Source: Candidatus Methylopumilus turicensis
GTDB lineage: Bacteria; Pseudomonadota; Gammaproteobacteria; Burkholderiales; Methylophilaceae
Length of the DNA stretch: 64,000 bases
Direction of reading: 5' to 3'
Assembly (NCBI RefSeq): GCF_000953015.1
Contig: NZ_LN794158.1
Location: 744,001-808,000 of the forward strand
The notes below the pieces were generated by a model that saw only the letters and a list, made by a program, of their open reading frames with translations, had not been told where the DNA came from and ran no database searches. Positions 1 to 8,525 of the stretch are shown here, piece by piece. Each line of letters begins with the position of its first letter. Position 1 is the stretch's first letter. Made by a program: the position numbers and the translations under genes.

Positions 1-323
1 TTGAGACTTTATCTGTTGTATTTAATGAGTCTTTTTTTTCTTGGTGCAATTGAGTTCTCGAAGGCTGTTTTCTGACGTAGATTAAATAAAATATTAAATT
101 AAGTTAAATCTTTAAGTATCGGTTTTTTAATGGTTCAATTCTTTCACACTTTTAATTTTTTTCATGACTTTATTGAGTGTCGTCATGAAAATCATGAGCA
201 ATGTTTCCGTGTTTTTGCACTATTGCTTAATAAGGGTCGGGCGCACTATTTGAATCACGTTGCATGCAGACAAATTATATAAATGCGGTAACGTTTTTTT
301 AAACTATAATTAGGAGATACACC
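1..323. other. AT-rich leader region upstream of pqqA, no gene seen
   Basis: No convincing coding frame is visible. The stretch holds a 10-bp inverted repeat (159-168 and 182-191) with three TCATGA boxes, a TATATAAA-like sequence at 276-283 that could be the -10 region of the pqq operon, and a TAGGAG ribosome binding site at 311-316 just before pqqA. I could not pair the -10 candidate with a good -35 element. Confidence 0.5.
159..191. promoter_or_regulatory. Inverted repeat upstream of pqqA, possible operator
   Basis: TTTTCATGAC at 159-168 is exactly complementary to GTCATGAAAA at 182-191, with a 13-base spacer. The core TCATGA recurs at 162, 183 and again at 192, so two sites are 21 bases apart, about two helical turns. 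The repeat lies roughly 130 bases before the pqqA start. A dimeric regulator site or an RNA stem are both possible; the function is inference. Confidence 0.4.
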
Positions 324-395
324 ATGTGGACTAAACCAGCTGCTACTGAAATGCGTTTCGGTTTTGAAGTAACAATGTACGTTTGCAATCGCTAA
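324..395 (+). CDS. pqqA: PQQ precursor peptide PqqA
   Basis: This 23-residue peptide is the ribosomally made substrate from which pyrroloquinoline quinone is built. The characteristic EVTMY core is present, with Glu15 and Tyr19 in the right places; these two residues are cross-linked by PqqE and become the carbon skeleton of PQQ. The TAGGAG site at 311-316 supports the start. It heads the pqqABCDE operon and is followed by a strong stem-loop before pqqB, an arrangement that would give more pqqA message than downstream message. The call rests on an almost invariant family sequence and operon context. Confidence 0.97.
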   Translation: MWTKPAATEMRFGFEVTMYVCNR

Positions 396-434
396 GATTG
401 TTGAATAGTACAAGCAGTCTTTAAGATTGCGGTA

Positions 435-460
435 ACTGGGCTGCTGAAAAGCAGCCCAGT
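435..460 (+). terminator. Stem-loop between pqqA and pqqB (attenuator-like)
   Basis: A perfect 10-bp stem (ACTGGGCTGC at 435-444 with GCAGCCCAGT at 451-460) encloses a six-base TGAAAA loop. It is followed only by TTCATATT, a weak T-tract, so partial termination or protection of the pqqA 3' end is more likely than full termination. Confidence 0.6.
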
Positions 461-504
461 TTCATATTAAAGATGTATTGATAATAATAATTAAAGAGAG
501 ATTT

Positions 505-1422
505 ATGCACATTCATGTCTTAGGCGCTGCAGCGGGTGGTGGTTTTCCACAGTGGAATTGTAATTGTCACAATTGCGATGGACTGCGTAAAGGTACTATC
601 AAAGCAACAAAACGTACGCAATCATCAATCTGCGTAAGTAGTGATGGTATTAATTGGGTACTGTTCAATGCTTCACCAGACTTGCTTCAACAAATTCAAG
701 AGTTCAAGCCTCTGCAGCCAGGTCGTGCTGTTCGTGATAGCGGTATTGTGGGTATTGTACTCATCGATGCGCAGATTGATCATACTACGGGGCTATTGAT
801 GCTGCGTGAAGGTCAAGTTAAGCGTGAAATCTATTGTACGGACATGGTTTATCAAGACTTAACGACTGGTAATCCGCTGCTCAATATTCTGGGTCACTAC
901 TGTGGTATTAACCATCACGAAGTGGCCACAGATGGCGCGACCTCCTTTGAAGTAGCTGGTGCTGCTAACCTACGCTTCACAGCCGTTGCGCTTAAGAGCG
1001 CTGCACCTCCATATTCCCCACATCGTAATGATCCACATCCTGGCGACACCATTGGTGTGCTGATTGAAGAAATCAGCACAGGCAAAAAATGTTGGTACTC
1101 ACCTGGACTTGGTGAGATCGAACCTCATTTGCCAGCGCTCATGATTCAAGCAGACTGCATCATGGTGGATGGTACTTTCTGGACGAATACCGAGATGATT
1201 GATATGGGTTTGATGACCAAAACAGCTCGTAGTATTGGTCATAATCCGCAATCTGGCGAAGGTGGCATGATCGAAAAGCTCAATGAATTTGATGCGTCAA
1301 GAAAAGTACTGATTCATATCAATAACACCAATCCAATTTTAAGAGAAGACTCTGCTGAACGTGCAGAGCTGACTAAACATGGTATTGAAGTCGCTTACGA
1401 CGGCATGGACATTATTCTTTAG
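505..1422 (+). CDS. pqqB: PqqB, PQQ biosynthesis metallo-hydrolase
   Basis: This 305-residue protein belongs to the metallo-beta-lactamase fold family. It is thought to hydroxylate the tyrosine part of the cross-linked PqqA-derived intermediate in the cytoplasm. The N-terminus (HVLGAAAGGGFPQWNC) and the DAQIDHTTGL segment are typical of PqqB, which has a modified metal site. I chose ATG 505 because AAAGAGAG lies at 493-500; an upstream in-frame TTG at 478 would add nine residues unlike the family. It sits 9 bases before pqqC, consistent with one transcript. Confidence 0.96.
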   Translation: MHIHVLGAAAGGGFPQWNCNCHNCDGLRKGTIKATKRTQSSICVSSDGINWVLFNASPDLLQQIQEFKPLQPGRAVRDSGIVGIVLIDAQIDHTTGLLMLREGQVKREIYCTDMVYQDLTTGNPLLNILGHYCGINHHEVATDGATSFEVAGAANLRFTAVALKSAAPPYSPHRNDPHPGDTIGVLIEEISTGKKCWYSPGLGEIEPHLPALMIQADCIMVDGTFWTNTEMIDMGLMTKTARSIGHNPQSGEGGMIEKLNEFDASRKVLIHINNTNPILREDSAERAELTKHGIEVAYDGMDIIL

Positions 1423-1431
1423 GAGCACAAT

Positions 1432-2184
1432 ATGAATGCAGTCACGGATAATAATCAACCTTGGTCACGGGAAGAATTCGAAGAAAAACTTCGTACTAAA
1501 GGTCAGGGTTACCATATTTACCACCCAATTCATGTAGCAATGTATGAAGGTAAGTTAAGCAAAGAGCAGCTTCAGGCTTGGGTTGCTAACCGTTTTTATT
1601 ATCAAATCGGTATTCCACTTAAAGATGCTGCGATTCTCTCTAATTGCCCTGATAAAGAGGTTCGTAAAGAATGGATTGTGCGAATCACCGATCATGATGG
1701 TGTTGATGGTCAAGTTGGCGGCATTGAAGCTTGGATCCAATTGGGTGAAGCTGTTGGTCTAACCCGTGAGCAAGTCACCTCACTAAAATTAGTGAGCCCA
1801 GGTGTTAAATTTGCGGTGGATGCCTACATCAACTTTGCCCGTCAACGCCCATGGCAAGAGTCAGTATGTTCATCACTCACTGAATTATTTGCCCCGCATA
1901 TTCACCAGCAACGCATTAGCTCATGGCCAACGATGTACCCTTGGATTAAAGAGGATGGCTTGAGCTACTTCAAAAAACGTCTGACAGAAGCGCGCCGTGA
2001 CGTTGAGCAAGGTTTGTCAGTCACGCTTGAGTACTTTGGCAAGAGCCGTGAGATGCAAGAGCGTGCATTAGAAATTTTGCAATTTAAGCTTAATGTACTT
2101 TGGGTCATAGCCGATTCAATTATGCTTGCTTCAACCGATGTGACAACAGATGGTGTGCCTTACTTACGCCAACCGGTTTATTAA
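1432..2184 (+). CDS. pqqC: Pyrroloquinoline-quinone synthase PqqC
   Basis: PqqC is a cofactor-free oxidase that carries out ring closure and the eight-electron oxidation giving PQQ. The 250-residue length is usual. Family segments are visible: the FHVQMY-like [10 protein letters not shown] region near residues 30-40, NRFYYQ near 55, and the ITDHDG stretch near 85. It begins 9 bases after pqqB with AGGAGCAC just upstream and is followed closely by pqqD. Confidence 0.97.
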   Translation: MNAVTDNNQPWSREEFEEKLRTKGQGYHIYHPIHVAMYEGKLSKEQLQAWVANRFYYQIGIPLKDAAILSNCPDKEVRKEWIVRITDHDGVDGQVGGIEAWIQLGEAVGLTREQVTSLKLVSPGVKFAVDAYINFARQRPWQESVCSSLTELFAPHIHQQRISSWPTMYPWIKEDGLSYFKKRLTEARRDVEQGLSVTLEYFGKSREMQERALEILQFKLNVLWVIADSIMLASTDVTTDGVPYLRQPVY

Positions 2185-2192
2185 TTGAGACT

Positions 2193-2474
2193 ATGATGAG
2201 CATTCAACACACCGATATATTCGCAATCGCATTGCACCACCGTTTTCAGTGGGAAGAAGCACAAAACTGCTACGTGATTTTGTTTCCAGAAGGTATGGTA
2301 AAACTCAATGGTGGCGCGGGCGAAGTGCTTAATCTTGTGGATGGTAAACGCACGGTCACTAATATCATCACTGAATTACAGACTAAATTCCCTGACGCGC
2401 CTGATTTGGATCAAGACGTCGTCGGCATGTTGGAATTAGCCATCGAAAAAGCTTGGTTACGCCAAATCAACTAA
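2193..2474 (+). CDS. pqqD: PqqD, PqqA-binding chaperone
   Basis: PqqD is a small RiPP-recognition-element protein that binds PqqA and presents it to the radical-SAM enzyme PqqE. The reading frame is open further upstream inside pqqC, but ATG 2193 (93 residues) gives the usual family length. The typical core LFPEGMVKLN...VLNLVDGKRTV is present near residues 28-55. A second ATG follows immediately, so the true start could be one codon later. It lies 8 bases after pqqC. Confidence 0.94.
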   Translation: MMSIQHTDIFAIALHHRFQWEEAQNCYVILFPEGMVKLNGGAGEVLNLVDGKRTVTNIITELQTKFPDAPDLDQDVVGMLELAIEKAWLRQIN

Positions 2475-2499
2475 GAGTAGCCAGTTTAGGAGTCAAAAA

Positions 2500-3726
2500 A
2501 TGACACAAGCATCACTAGGTCAATCAGTTGTACAAAAAGAGATTCAATCTCAAAACAACGGTGTTGCCGCCAACATTACTCACACTCAACCACTTTGGTT
2601 GTTAGCAGAGGTGACTTATCGTTGTCCGCTGCATTGTGCGTTTTGCTACAACCCAACCGATTACGATAAACATACTCAAAATGAGCTAACGACAGAGCAG
2701 TGGATTCAAGCCTTGCGAGATGCACGTCGTTTAGGTGCTTTGCAGTTAGGTATCTCTGGCGGCGAACCTTTGCTGCGTGATGATATTGAAGACATCGTGA
2801 TTGAAGCCAAAAAACTGGGTTATTACAGCAATTTGATTACTTCAGGTGTTGGCCTCACTGAAAAACGTATACAAGCTTTTAAAGACGGTGGCTTAGATCA
2901 CATTCAATTGTCGATGCATGACATTACCGAAGAGATTAACAACTTCATTACTAATACCAAGACGTTTGAGCTCAAGAAAAAAGTCGCCGCGATGATTAAA
3001 AATCATGGCTACCCAATGGTGCTTAACGTAGTGATTCATCGCTACAACATTGGTCACATGCGCCAAATTTTAGAGATGGCCGAAGCGTTGGGTGCAGATT
3101 ATATTGAGCTTGCGAATACTCAGTATTACGGCTGGTCTTTGGTAAATCGTAGTCAACTCATGCCCACCAAAGAGCAAATTGACGAAGCTGAGCGCATCAC
3201 TAATGAGTTCCGTGAAAAGCAGGGCAGCAAAATGAAGGTTTTCTTCGTGGTGCCTGATTACTTCTCAGATCGTCCTAAGAAATGTATGAACGGTTGGGGC
3301 GAAGTATTTATGATTGTGACGGCCAATGGGGATGTATTGCCATGCCATTCAGCGCGCGTATTGCCGAACATCGAGTTCCCGAATGTAAAGGACAAAGGCT
3401 TAGATTGGGTGTGGAACGACTCCCCAGCTTTTAATAAATACCGTGGCGATAGCTGGATGAAAGAACCTTGCCGTAGCTGTGCTGAAAAAGAAAAAGACTT
3501 AGCAGGCTGTCGTTGCCAAGCCTTTATGCTGACGGGCGATGCAGAGGGCGCTGATCCTGTGTGTAGCTTGTCACCTAATCACCATGTGATTACGCAAGCG
3601 ATTGAGGACTCACGCAACTCGGTGATTGCCTCACAGCCGATTATTTTCCGTAATGATAAAAATTCAAAAGCGATTATCGCTGGCGAGTTAAATGATCGAG
3701 TAAAAGAGTTCCACGCGTTGCCATAA
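2500..3726 (+). CDS. pqqE: PqqA peptide cyclase PqqE (radical SAM)
   Basis: PqqE forms the carbon-carbon bond between Glu15 and Tyr19 of PqqA, the first committed PQQ step. Residues Cys42, Cys46 and Cys49 form the CxxxCxxC motif of the radical-SAM cluster. The C-terminal third has a SPASM-type Cys set (CRSCAEKEKDLAGCRC and a later PVC) for auxiliary clusters. The protein is 408 residues, slightly longer than average because of a polar N-terminal leader of about 30 residues. TTTAGGAG precedes the start. It ends the operon; a terminator-like hairpin follows. No pqqF/G protease is present in this window. Confidence 0.97.
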   Translation: MTQASLGQSVVQKEIQSQNNGVAANITHTQPLWLLAEVTYRCPLHCAFCYNPTDYDKHTQNELTTEQWIQALRDARRLGALQLGISGGEPLLRDDIEDIVIEAKKLGYYSNLITSGVGLTEKRIQAFKDGGLDHIQLSMHDITEEINNFITNTKTFELKKKVAAMIKNHGYPMVLNVVIHRYNIGHMRQILEMAEALGADYIELANTQYYGWSLVNRSQLMPTKEQIDEAERITNEFREKQGSKMKVFFVVPDYFSDRPKKCMNGWGEVFMIVTANGDVLPCHSARVLPNIEFPNVKDKGLDWVWNDSPAFNKYRGDSWMKEPCRSCAEKEKDLAGCRCQAFMLTGDAEGADPVCSLSPNHHVITQAIEDSRNSVIASQPIIFRNDKNSKAIIAGELNDRVKEFHALP

Positions 3727-3755
3727 CCTATCGGTTTGCAATTTGTGGTTAAATG

Positions 3756-3790
3756 AACGCGCCTTTGAATATTCACTGGCGCGTTTTTAT
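3756..3790 (+). terminator. Rho-independent terminator after pqqE
   Basis: AACGCGCC (3756-3763) pairs with GGCGCGTT (3778-3785) around a 14-base loop and runs into TTTTTAT. Confidence 0.65.
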
Positions 3791-3813
3791 TAAAGCTGAC
3801 TTCACTGAACCTA

Positions 3814-4995
3814 ATGACTAAACACTCCCCACTATTTTTATCTGTTCTACTCGCAAGCCTTGCCGCGCTTGCGCCGTTTGCAATTGATACTTATTTACCC
3901 GCATTTCCTGCGCTAGAAGCCGATTTGCTTGCACAGCCTGTCGCTCTTCAACAAAGCCTCACCTTTTATTTATTACCTTACGCCATCATGACCTTATGGC
4001 ATGGTGCCATTTCAGATTCGATTGGTCGCATCCCCACCATTAAATGGGGCTTGGGTATTTTTCTGCTAGCGTCAGTAGGGTGTGCTTTTGCGCAAAATGT
4101 CGAAACGCTTTGGTTTTTTAGAGCCTTGCAAGGCATGTCGGGCGGGGCGGGTAATGTCGTGGCACGCGCCATGGTGCGTGATTTGTTTGAAGGCCCACAA
4201 GCCCAGCGCGTCATGGCCACTGTGCAAATGCTCTTTGGCATTGCCCCAGCCATTGCGCCTGTCATTGGCGGCTTACTGCTCGGCATTCACTGGCAGGCCA
4301 TTTTTATCTTTTTGGCGCTTTACTCCGGCTTTGCCTTTTTTGCTGTGGTGAAATATTTACCTGAAACCATGCCACCGGAAAAACGCATGCCGCTATCAGC
4401 GAGACAAGTGATTAAAGACTACCGCCTCATCTTTTCAGATAAAGAATACTTCCGTTTAGTGTTTTCTATCAGTGCTAATTTTGCAGGCTTTTTTTTATAC
4501 GTGGTTGCAAGTCCAGTCTTCTTGGTGAAGCACTTGGGCCTCAATGCCCAGCAATTTGGATATATGTTTATTCCCACCGTGTGCGGCATGATGCTGGGTT
4601 CTTATTTGGCCAAACGCGCTGCTGGCATTTATTCCCGTCAACAAGTTGTGAAGTGGGCATATGCATGGATGTCAGTGACAGTGACGGGCAACGTCATCGC
4701 TTGTTACTTTTTATCTCATACTGTTTGGTTAATCCTACCGATTGCCATCTTCAACGTCGGGATGGCCTTGGCCATGCCTGTGCTCTCAATCGCTGCGCTA
4801 GATCGACACCCAAAAATTCGTGGCACCGCTGCATCAGGCCAAGCCTTTATGCAAATGTTCTTATCTAGCGTTTCATCAGGCGTGGTCGCTGCATTGGTGT
4901 GGGGCAGTCCTTTTGCCATGGCCTGCGCAATGGCCGCATACTGCTTGATTGGTTGGTTAGTTATTCGTCAAAGTCATTTATGGCGCCATGCCTAG
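3814..4995 (+). CDS. Bcr/CflA family drug efflux MFS transporter
   Basis: This 393-residue inner-membrane protein has about twelve hydrophobic segments and the Bcr/CflA hallmark near the N-terminus, PFAIDTYLPAFP (residues about 21-32). A DSIGRIP loop between the second and third helices corresponds to the MFS motif A. The family exports drugs or small metabolites with proton antiport; the substrate cannot be told from sequence. It stands between the pqq terminator and tag, ending 17 bases before tag, so the two may share a transcript. Not linked functionally to PQQ as far as I can see. Confidence 0.87.
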   Translation: MTKHSPLFLSVLLASLAALAPFAIDTYLPAFPALEADLLAQPVALQQSLTFYLLPYAIMTLWHGAISDSIGRIPTIKWGLGIFLLASVGCAFAQNVETLWFFRALQGMSGGAGNVVARAMVRDLFEGPQAQRVMATVQMLFGIAPAIAPVIGGLLLGIHWQAIFIFLALYSGFAFFAVVKYLPETMPPEKRMPLSARQVIKDYRLIFSDKEYFRLVFSISANFAGFFLYVVASPVFLVKHLGLNAQQFGYMFIPTVCGMMLGSYLAKRAAGIYSRQQVVKWAYAWMSVTVTGNVIACYFLSHTVWLILPIAIFNVGMALAMPVLSIAALDRHPKIRGTAASGQAFMQMFLSSVSSGVVAALVWGSPFAMACAMAAYCLIGWLVIRQSHLWRHA

Positions 4996-5012
4996 TACTC
5001 AGGGCGATTTAG

Positions 5013-5642
5013 ATGGGAAAAGTCACCGAGCCTCATCGCTGTTTTTGGTGTAACGACACGCAAATCTATCGTGACTATCACGACACTGAATGGGGCTTTC
5101 CGGTTTTTGATGATAAGCACCTCTTCGAAAAAATCTGTCTTGAAGGGTTTCAGTCTGGGCTTAGCTGGCTCACTATTTTAAAAAAACGTGAAAACTTTAG
5201 GCTTGCTTTTAATGGCTTTGATATCGCTAGCATTGCCAGATTGACGCAAAAAGATATTGAACGATTAATGTCTGATGCTGGCATCGTTCGCCATCGTGGC
5301 AAGATAGAAGCCACCATTAATAATGCCCGCTGTGCTGAAAAGTTGCTTGAATCTGAATCATCCCTCGCGGCTTACTTTTGGCGTTTTGAGCCTGAAGCAT
5401 TTAGCCGCCCCCAAGCCTTTGATGTGGACACACTCAAAACTCTTACACATTCTAAAGAAGCGATTGCGCTTTCAAAAGACCTCAAGAAAAGAGGTTGGAA
5501 ATTTGTGGGGCCAACCACCATGTATGCCTTTATGCAGTCTATGGGCTTAGTAAACGACCATGAGGAGGGCTGTCATGTGCGTGAAGCTTTGCTAGACGCA
5601 AGGCGGCAAATAAAAAATACTTACATAAATAATAGACAATAA
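5013..5642 (+). CDS. tag: DNA-3-methyladenine glycosylase I
   Basis: Tag removes 3-methyladenine from alkylated DNA in base-excision repair. The 209-residue protein shows the family N-terminus RCFWC...YHDTEWG, with Cys10 and His23 matching the zinc ligands of E. coli Tag and Glu26 in the conserved DxEWG segment. The remaining zinc ligands are in the C-terminal VNDHEEGC segment. The helix-hairpin-helix-like region sits mid-protein. A bidirectional terminator follows, shared with the convergent fdxA. Confidence 0.96.
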   Translation: MGKVTEPHRCFWCNDTQIYRDYHDTEWGFPVFDDKHLFEKICLEGFQSGLSWLTILKKRENFRLAFNGFDIASIARLTQKDIERLMSDAGIVRHRGKIEATINNARCAEKLLESESSLAAYFWRFEPEAFSRPQAFDVDTLKTLTHSKEAIALSKDLKKRGWKFVGPTTMYAFMQSMGLVNDHEEGCHVREALLDARRQIKNTYINNRQ

Positions 5643-5671
5643 AAAAGGAGACTTTAGTCTCCTTTTTTATT
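5641..5671. terminator. Bidirectional terminator between tag and fdxA
   Basis: A-rich AAAAAAGGAGAC (5641-5652) pairs with GTCTCCTTTTTT around a four-base TTTA loop. The A-run and T-run on either side let it work for both convergent genes. Confidence 0.85.
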
Positions 5672-5685
5672 TTTGTTGAGTTTAA

Positions 5686-6009
5686 TTATTCCACCAACAA
5701 TTCACGCTTGCCTGTTGCGCCGTTCATGGCATCTGCATCTGGTAATGGTTCTTTACGTGCTGAAATGACAGGCCATACTTCTGCAAGGCGTGCGTTCAGC
5801 GCGATGTACTCTTGTTGGTCTGCCGGTACATCATCTTCTGCAAAAATCGCTTCAGCAGGGCATTCAGCCACGCACAATGTGCAGTCGATACATTCATCAG
5901 GGTTAATCGCTAAGAAGTTAGGGCCTTCTACAAAGCAATCCACTGGGCAAACATCTACGCAGTCTGTGTATTTGCATTGAATACAATTTTCGGTAACGAC
6001 ATAAGTCAT
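5686..6009 (-). CDS. fdxA: 7Fe ferredoxin FdxA
   Basis: This is a 107-residue seven-iron ferredoxin, a soluble low-potential electron carrier. Cys9, Cys17 and Cys50 fit the 3Fe-4S cluster, and Cys21, Cys40, Cys43 and Cys46 fit the 4Fe-4S cluster; an extra Cys12 and Cys25 are also typical of the family. The C-terminal half is the usual FdxA extension. It might supply electrons to reductases such as the nearby sulfite reductase, but that is only suggested by proximity. GAAGGAAAACC lies upstream of the ATG on the minus strand. Confidence 0.95.
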   Translation of the reverse strand: MTYVVTENCIQCKYTDCVDVCPVDCFVEGPNFLAINPDECIDCTLCVAECPAEAIFAEDDVPADQQEYIALNARLAEVWPVISARKEPLPDADAMNGATGKRELLVE

Positions 6010-6110
6010 GTTGGTTTTCCTTCTTTATTCAGCGGCTAAATTAATTAATCGCTATTTTAATAGATTTTGCGGGGCACGTCATTGAGACAATGCCAGTCAT
6101 TTTAGTTCGG

Positions 6111-7388
6111 TTAAATAATCATCCCTGCACCGACGGTATTGTTGGTCGATTCATCAATCACGATAAATGCCCCAGTTGCACGGTTTTTGCTGTAGCTATC
6201 GACCATCAGCGGTTGGGCGAGTTTGAAATTGATTTTGGCAATATCGTTCATCGCAAGGCCTTGCGCTTCTAATTGCTCAAGCGTGTTGACATCGACTTTA
6301 TATTCAATCGCGCCCACTTTTGCTTTAGATTCGCGCGTGGTGTGGCGAATGATATAAGTACGCGCCGTTGAAAGCGGTGTTTCAGAGAGCCAGCACACCA
6401 TGCCTGAGATTTGTTTAACAGGCTCAGGGGCTTGGTCTGATTTTACAATCATATCGCCGCGTGAGGTGTCGATTTCATCTTCAAGCAAGAGCGTTACAGA
6501 TTGCTCTGTAATGGCGCTTTGTAGTTGTTCATCACCCAATTGAATAGCTTTAACTTTTGAGGTGTAGCCATTTGGTAAAACGGTGACAGCATCTCCTACG
6601 GCGATTTCGCCTGACTCAACACGACCCATAAAGCCACGGAAGTCGTGCAGATCTTTGTCGTCTGATGCGTGTGGGCGGCAAACGAATTGAACAGGGAAGC
6701 GGAATGGCTCGTTTTGCTCTGAGTGGGCAGCTGGGGCTGATTCTAAAATCTCCAGCATGGTTGGACCTTGGTACCAATCCATTGCGTCGCCACGGTCAAC
6801 TAGCATATCGCCAGTGAGCGCTGAGAGCGGCACGACTTGAATATCGCGGCCAGCGCGTTGTAAGCCAATTTGTTCTGCAAAACTTAAGTAGTCAGCCTTA
6901 ATCTTCTCAAAGGTTGCTTGGTCAAAATCCACCAAGTCCATTTTGTTAATCGCCACTACGATGTGTGGAATACCCACTAGGTGCGCCAAGAATGAATGGC
7001 GACGCGTTTGGGTGAGTACGCCTTTGCGCGCATCAATCAAAATAATTGCGAGGTTGGCAGTTGAGGCCGCTGTCACCATGTTGCGTGTGTATTGCTCATG
7101 GCCTGGTGCATCAGCAATAATGTATTTGCGTGTGCCAGTGCTGAAGTAGCGGTAAGCCACATCAATGGTAATACCTTGTTCGCGTTCAGCTTGCAAACCA
7201 TCAGTCAGCAAGGATAAATCGACTACTTCAAGACCGCGCTTTTTAGAAGTGCGATCCATTTGTGTAAGGGTGTCAGCTAAGATGCTTTTGGTATCAAATA
7301 GCAAGCGGCCGATGAGGGTGCTTTTGCCGTCATCTACGCTACCGCAAGTCATGAAGCGCAGTAGGCTATCGTTGTGTTGTGTATTCAT
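6111..7388 (-). CDS. cysN: Sulfate adenylyltransferase subunit 1 (GTPase)
   Basis: CysN is the GTPase subunit of ATP sulfurylase; GTP hydrolysis drives formation of adenylyl sulfate from ATP and sulfate. The G1 loop GSVDDGKS is at residues 16-23, followed by DAPGHEQ (G3) and NKMD (G4), then EF-Tu-like beta-barrel domains. At 425 residues it is a stand-alone CysN without a fused CysC APS kinase, which fits direct reduction of adenylyl sulfate. It lies downstream of cysD in the same direction, but after an unusual 161-base gap containing paired inverted repeats. Confidence 0.96.
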   Translation of the reverse strand: MNTQHNDSLLRFMTCGSVDDGKSTLIGRLLFDTKSILADTLTQMDRTSKKRGLEVVDLSLLTDGLQAEREQGITIDVAYRYFSTGTRKYIIADAPGHEQYTRNMVTAASTANLAIILIDARKGVLTQTRRHSFLAHLVGIPHIVVAINKMDLVDFDQATFEKIKADYLSFAEQIGLQRAGRDIQVVPLSALTGDMLVDRGDAMDWYQGPTMLEILESAPAAHSEQNEPFRFPVQFVCRPHASDDKDLHDFRGFMGRVESGEIAVGDAVTVLPNGYTSKVKAIQLGDEQLQSAITEQSVTLLLEDEIDTSRGDMIVKSDQAPEPVKQISGMVCWLSETPLSTARTYIIRHTTRESKAKVGAIEYKVDVNTLEQLEAQGLAMNDIAKINFKLAQPLMVDSYSKNRATGAFIVIDESTNNTVGAGMII

Positions 7389-7438
7389 AATTTATATTTT
7401 TCAAAAAATAAAATGCGTAATAAATTGAATTGCTGAGG

Positions 7439-7540
7439 TGAGGGCGAGGCACACGGAACGCAGAAACCAGAATGTACATAAAGTACATGAGGATTTTGAG
7501 TACCGCGTAACGCGGCAATCGCTTCAACAATTTGATTTAA
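7439..7540. repeat. Structured intergenic element between cysD and cysN
   Basis: The gap within the cys operon holds two clean inverted repeats: ATGTAC-ATAAA-GTACAT at 7472-7488 and CCGCG-TAA-CGCGG at 7503-7515. The flanks are purine-rich and GC-richer than surrounding spacers, and no gene fits on either strand. This looks like a mobile or dispersed intergenic repeat unit inserted in an operon, or an RNA processing site. Only one copy is in this window, so repetitiveness is inference. Confidence 0.4.
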
Positions 7541-7549
7541 GCGTATTTT

Positions 7550-8488
7550 TTAGAAATAGCCTTCTTTCTTACGCTGTTCCATTGAGGCATCTGATGTTTG
7601 GTCATCAAGCCTTGTTGCACCACGTTCTGTAATGGTCGTGGTTGCAGTTTCTAAAACAATTTTAGAAATGGTATCTGCATCACTAATCACTGGTGCAGTA
7701 CAAGTAATATCACCAACAGTGCGGAAGCGAACCTCCATATTAATGATTTCTTCACCTGCTTTAGGTTGGTTAATCACCTCACCAGAAGCAAGCGGTACGT
7801 TCACTGGCACGATAGAGCCAGCGCGCATTACGACATCGCGTTGGTGAGCAAAATAGATGCTTGGTAGCCCTAAGTTTTCACGTTCGATATATTGCCAAAC
7901 GTCCATTTCAGTCCAGTTTGAAATTGGGAACGCGCGGATGTTCTCACCTTTGTGTGAACGTGCGTTATATAGGTTCCACAATTCAGGACGTTGGTTCTTT
8001 GGATCCCATTGGCCGAACTCGTCACGGAAACTCATGATACGTTCTTTAGCGCGGGCTTTTTCTTCATCGCGGCGTGCGCCACCAATACAACAATCGAAGC
8101 CAAACTCTTCAATGGCTTCTAGCAATGTGACAGATTGGTGTTTGTTGCGTGATTCGTCCTCTGATTTAAGCACCACCGTGCCGCGCTTCATTGAGTCTTC
8201 TACAGAGCGAACGATTAGGCGCTCACCTAGTTCTGCGGCACGTTGGTCGCGGAACTCAATCACTTCTTTGTAGTTGTGACCAGTATCAATATGCATCAGC
8301 GGGAAAGGAAAGCGCCCTGGACGGAAAGCTTTTTCAGCTAGGCGCAATATGCACAATGAATCTTTGCCCCCTGAGAATAGCAGTACGGGGTTTGAGCATT
8401 GACCTGCGACTTCACGCAAAATGTGAATCGCTTCCGCTTCTAGCCAATCAAGATGGCTAAGGGTTGTTTTGTTTGCTGTTGTCATCAT
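7550..8488 (-). CDS. cysD: Sulfate adenylyltransferase subunit 2
   Basis: CysD is the catalytic subunit of ATP sulfurylase and pairs with CysN. The PP-loop SGGKDS (residues 39-44) binds ATP, and the family segments GGARRDEEKARAKERI and WDPKNQRPELW are well kept. The 312-residue length is normal, and the C-terminus ends in the typical KKEGYF. Two ATGs in tandem mark the start. It lies 37 bases downstream of cysH in the same operon. Confidence 0.96.
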   Translation of the reverse strand: MMTTANKTTLSHLDWLEAEAIHILREVAGQCSNPVLLFSGGKDSLCILRLAEKAFRPGRFPFPLMHIDTGHNYKEVIEFRDQRAAELGERLIVRSVEDSMKRGTVVLKSEDESRNKHQSVTLLEAIEEFGFDCCIGGARRDEEKARAKERIMSFRDEFGQWDPKNQRPELWNLYNARSHKGENIRAFPISNWTEMDVWQYIERENLGLPSIYFAHQRDVVMRAGSIVPVNVPLASGEVINQPKAGEEIINMEVRFRTVGDITCTAPVISDADTISKIVLETATTTITERGATRLDDQTSDASMEQRKKEGYF

Positions 8489-8525
8489 TTCAACTTGTTA
8501 ATTTCAAATAAGGTTTAATGCTTTT

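Noticed and set aside
1555-1740. Minus-strand open frame inside pqqC
   Set aside because: Shadow of a strongly conserved plus-strand gene; no ribosome site and no family pattern.
3978-4286. Minus-strand open frame inside the Bcr/CflA transporter gene
   Set aside because: Composition mirrors the transporter's codons; no independent support.
7438-7632. Plus-strand small gene in the cysD-cysN gap
   Set aside because: The translation crosses the inverted repeats and the cysD 3' end, with no ribosome site and no recognisable pattern.
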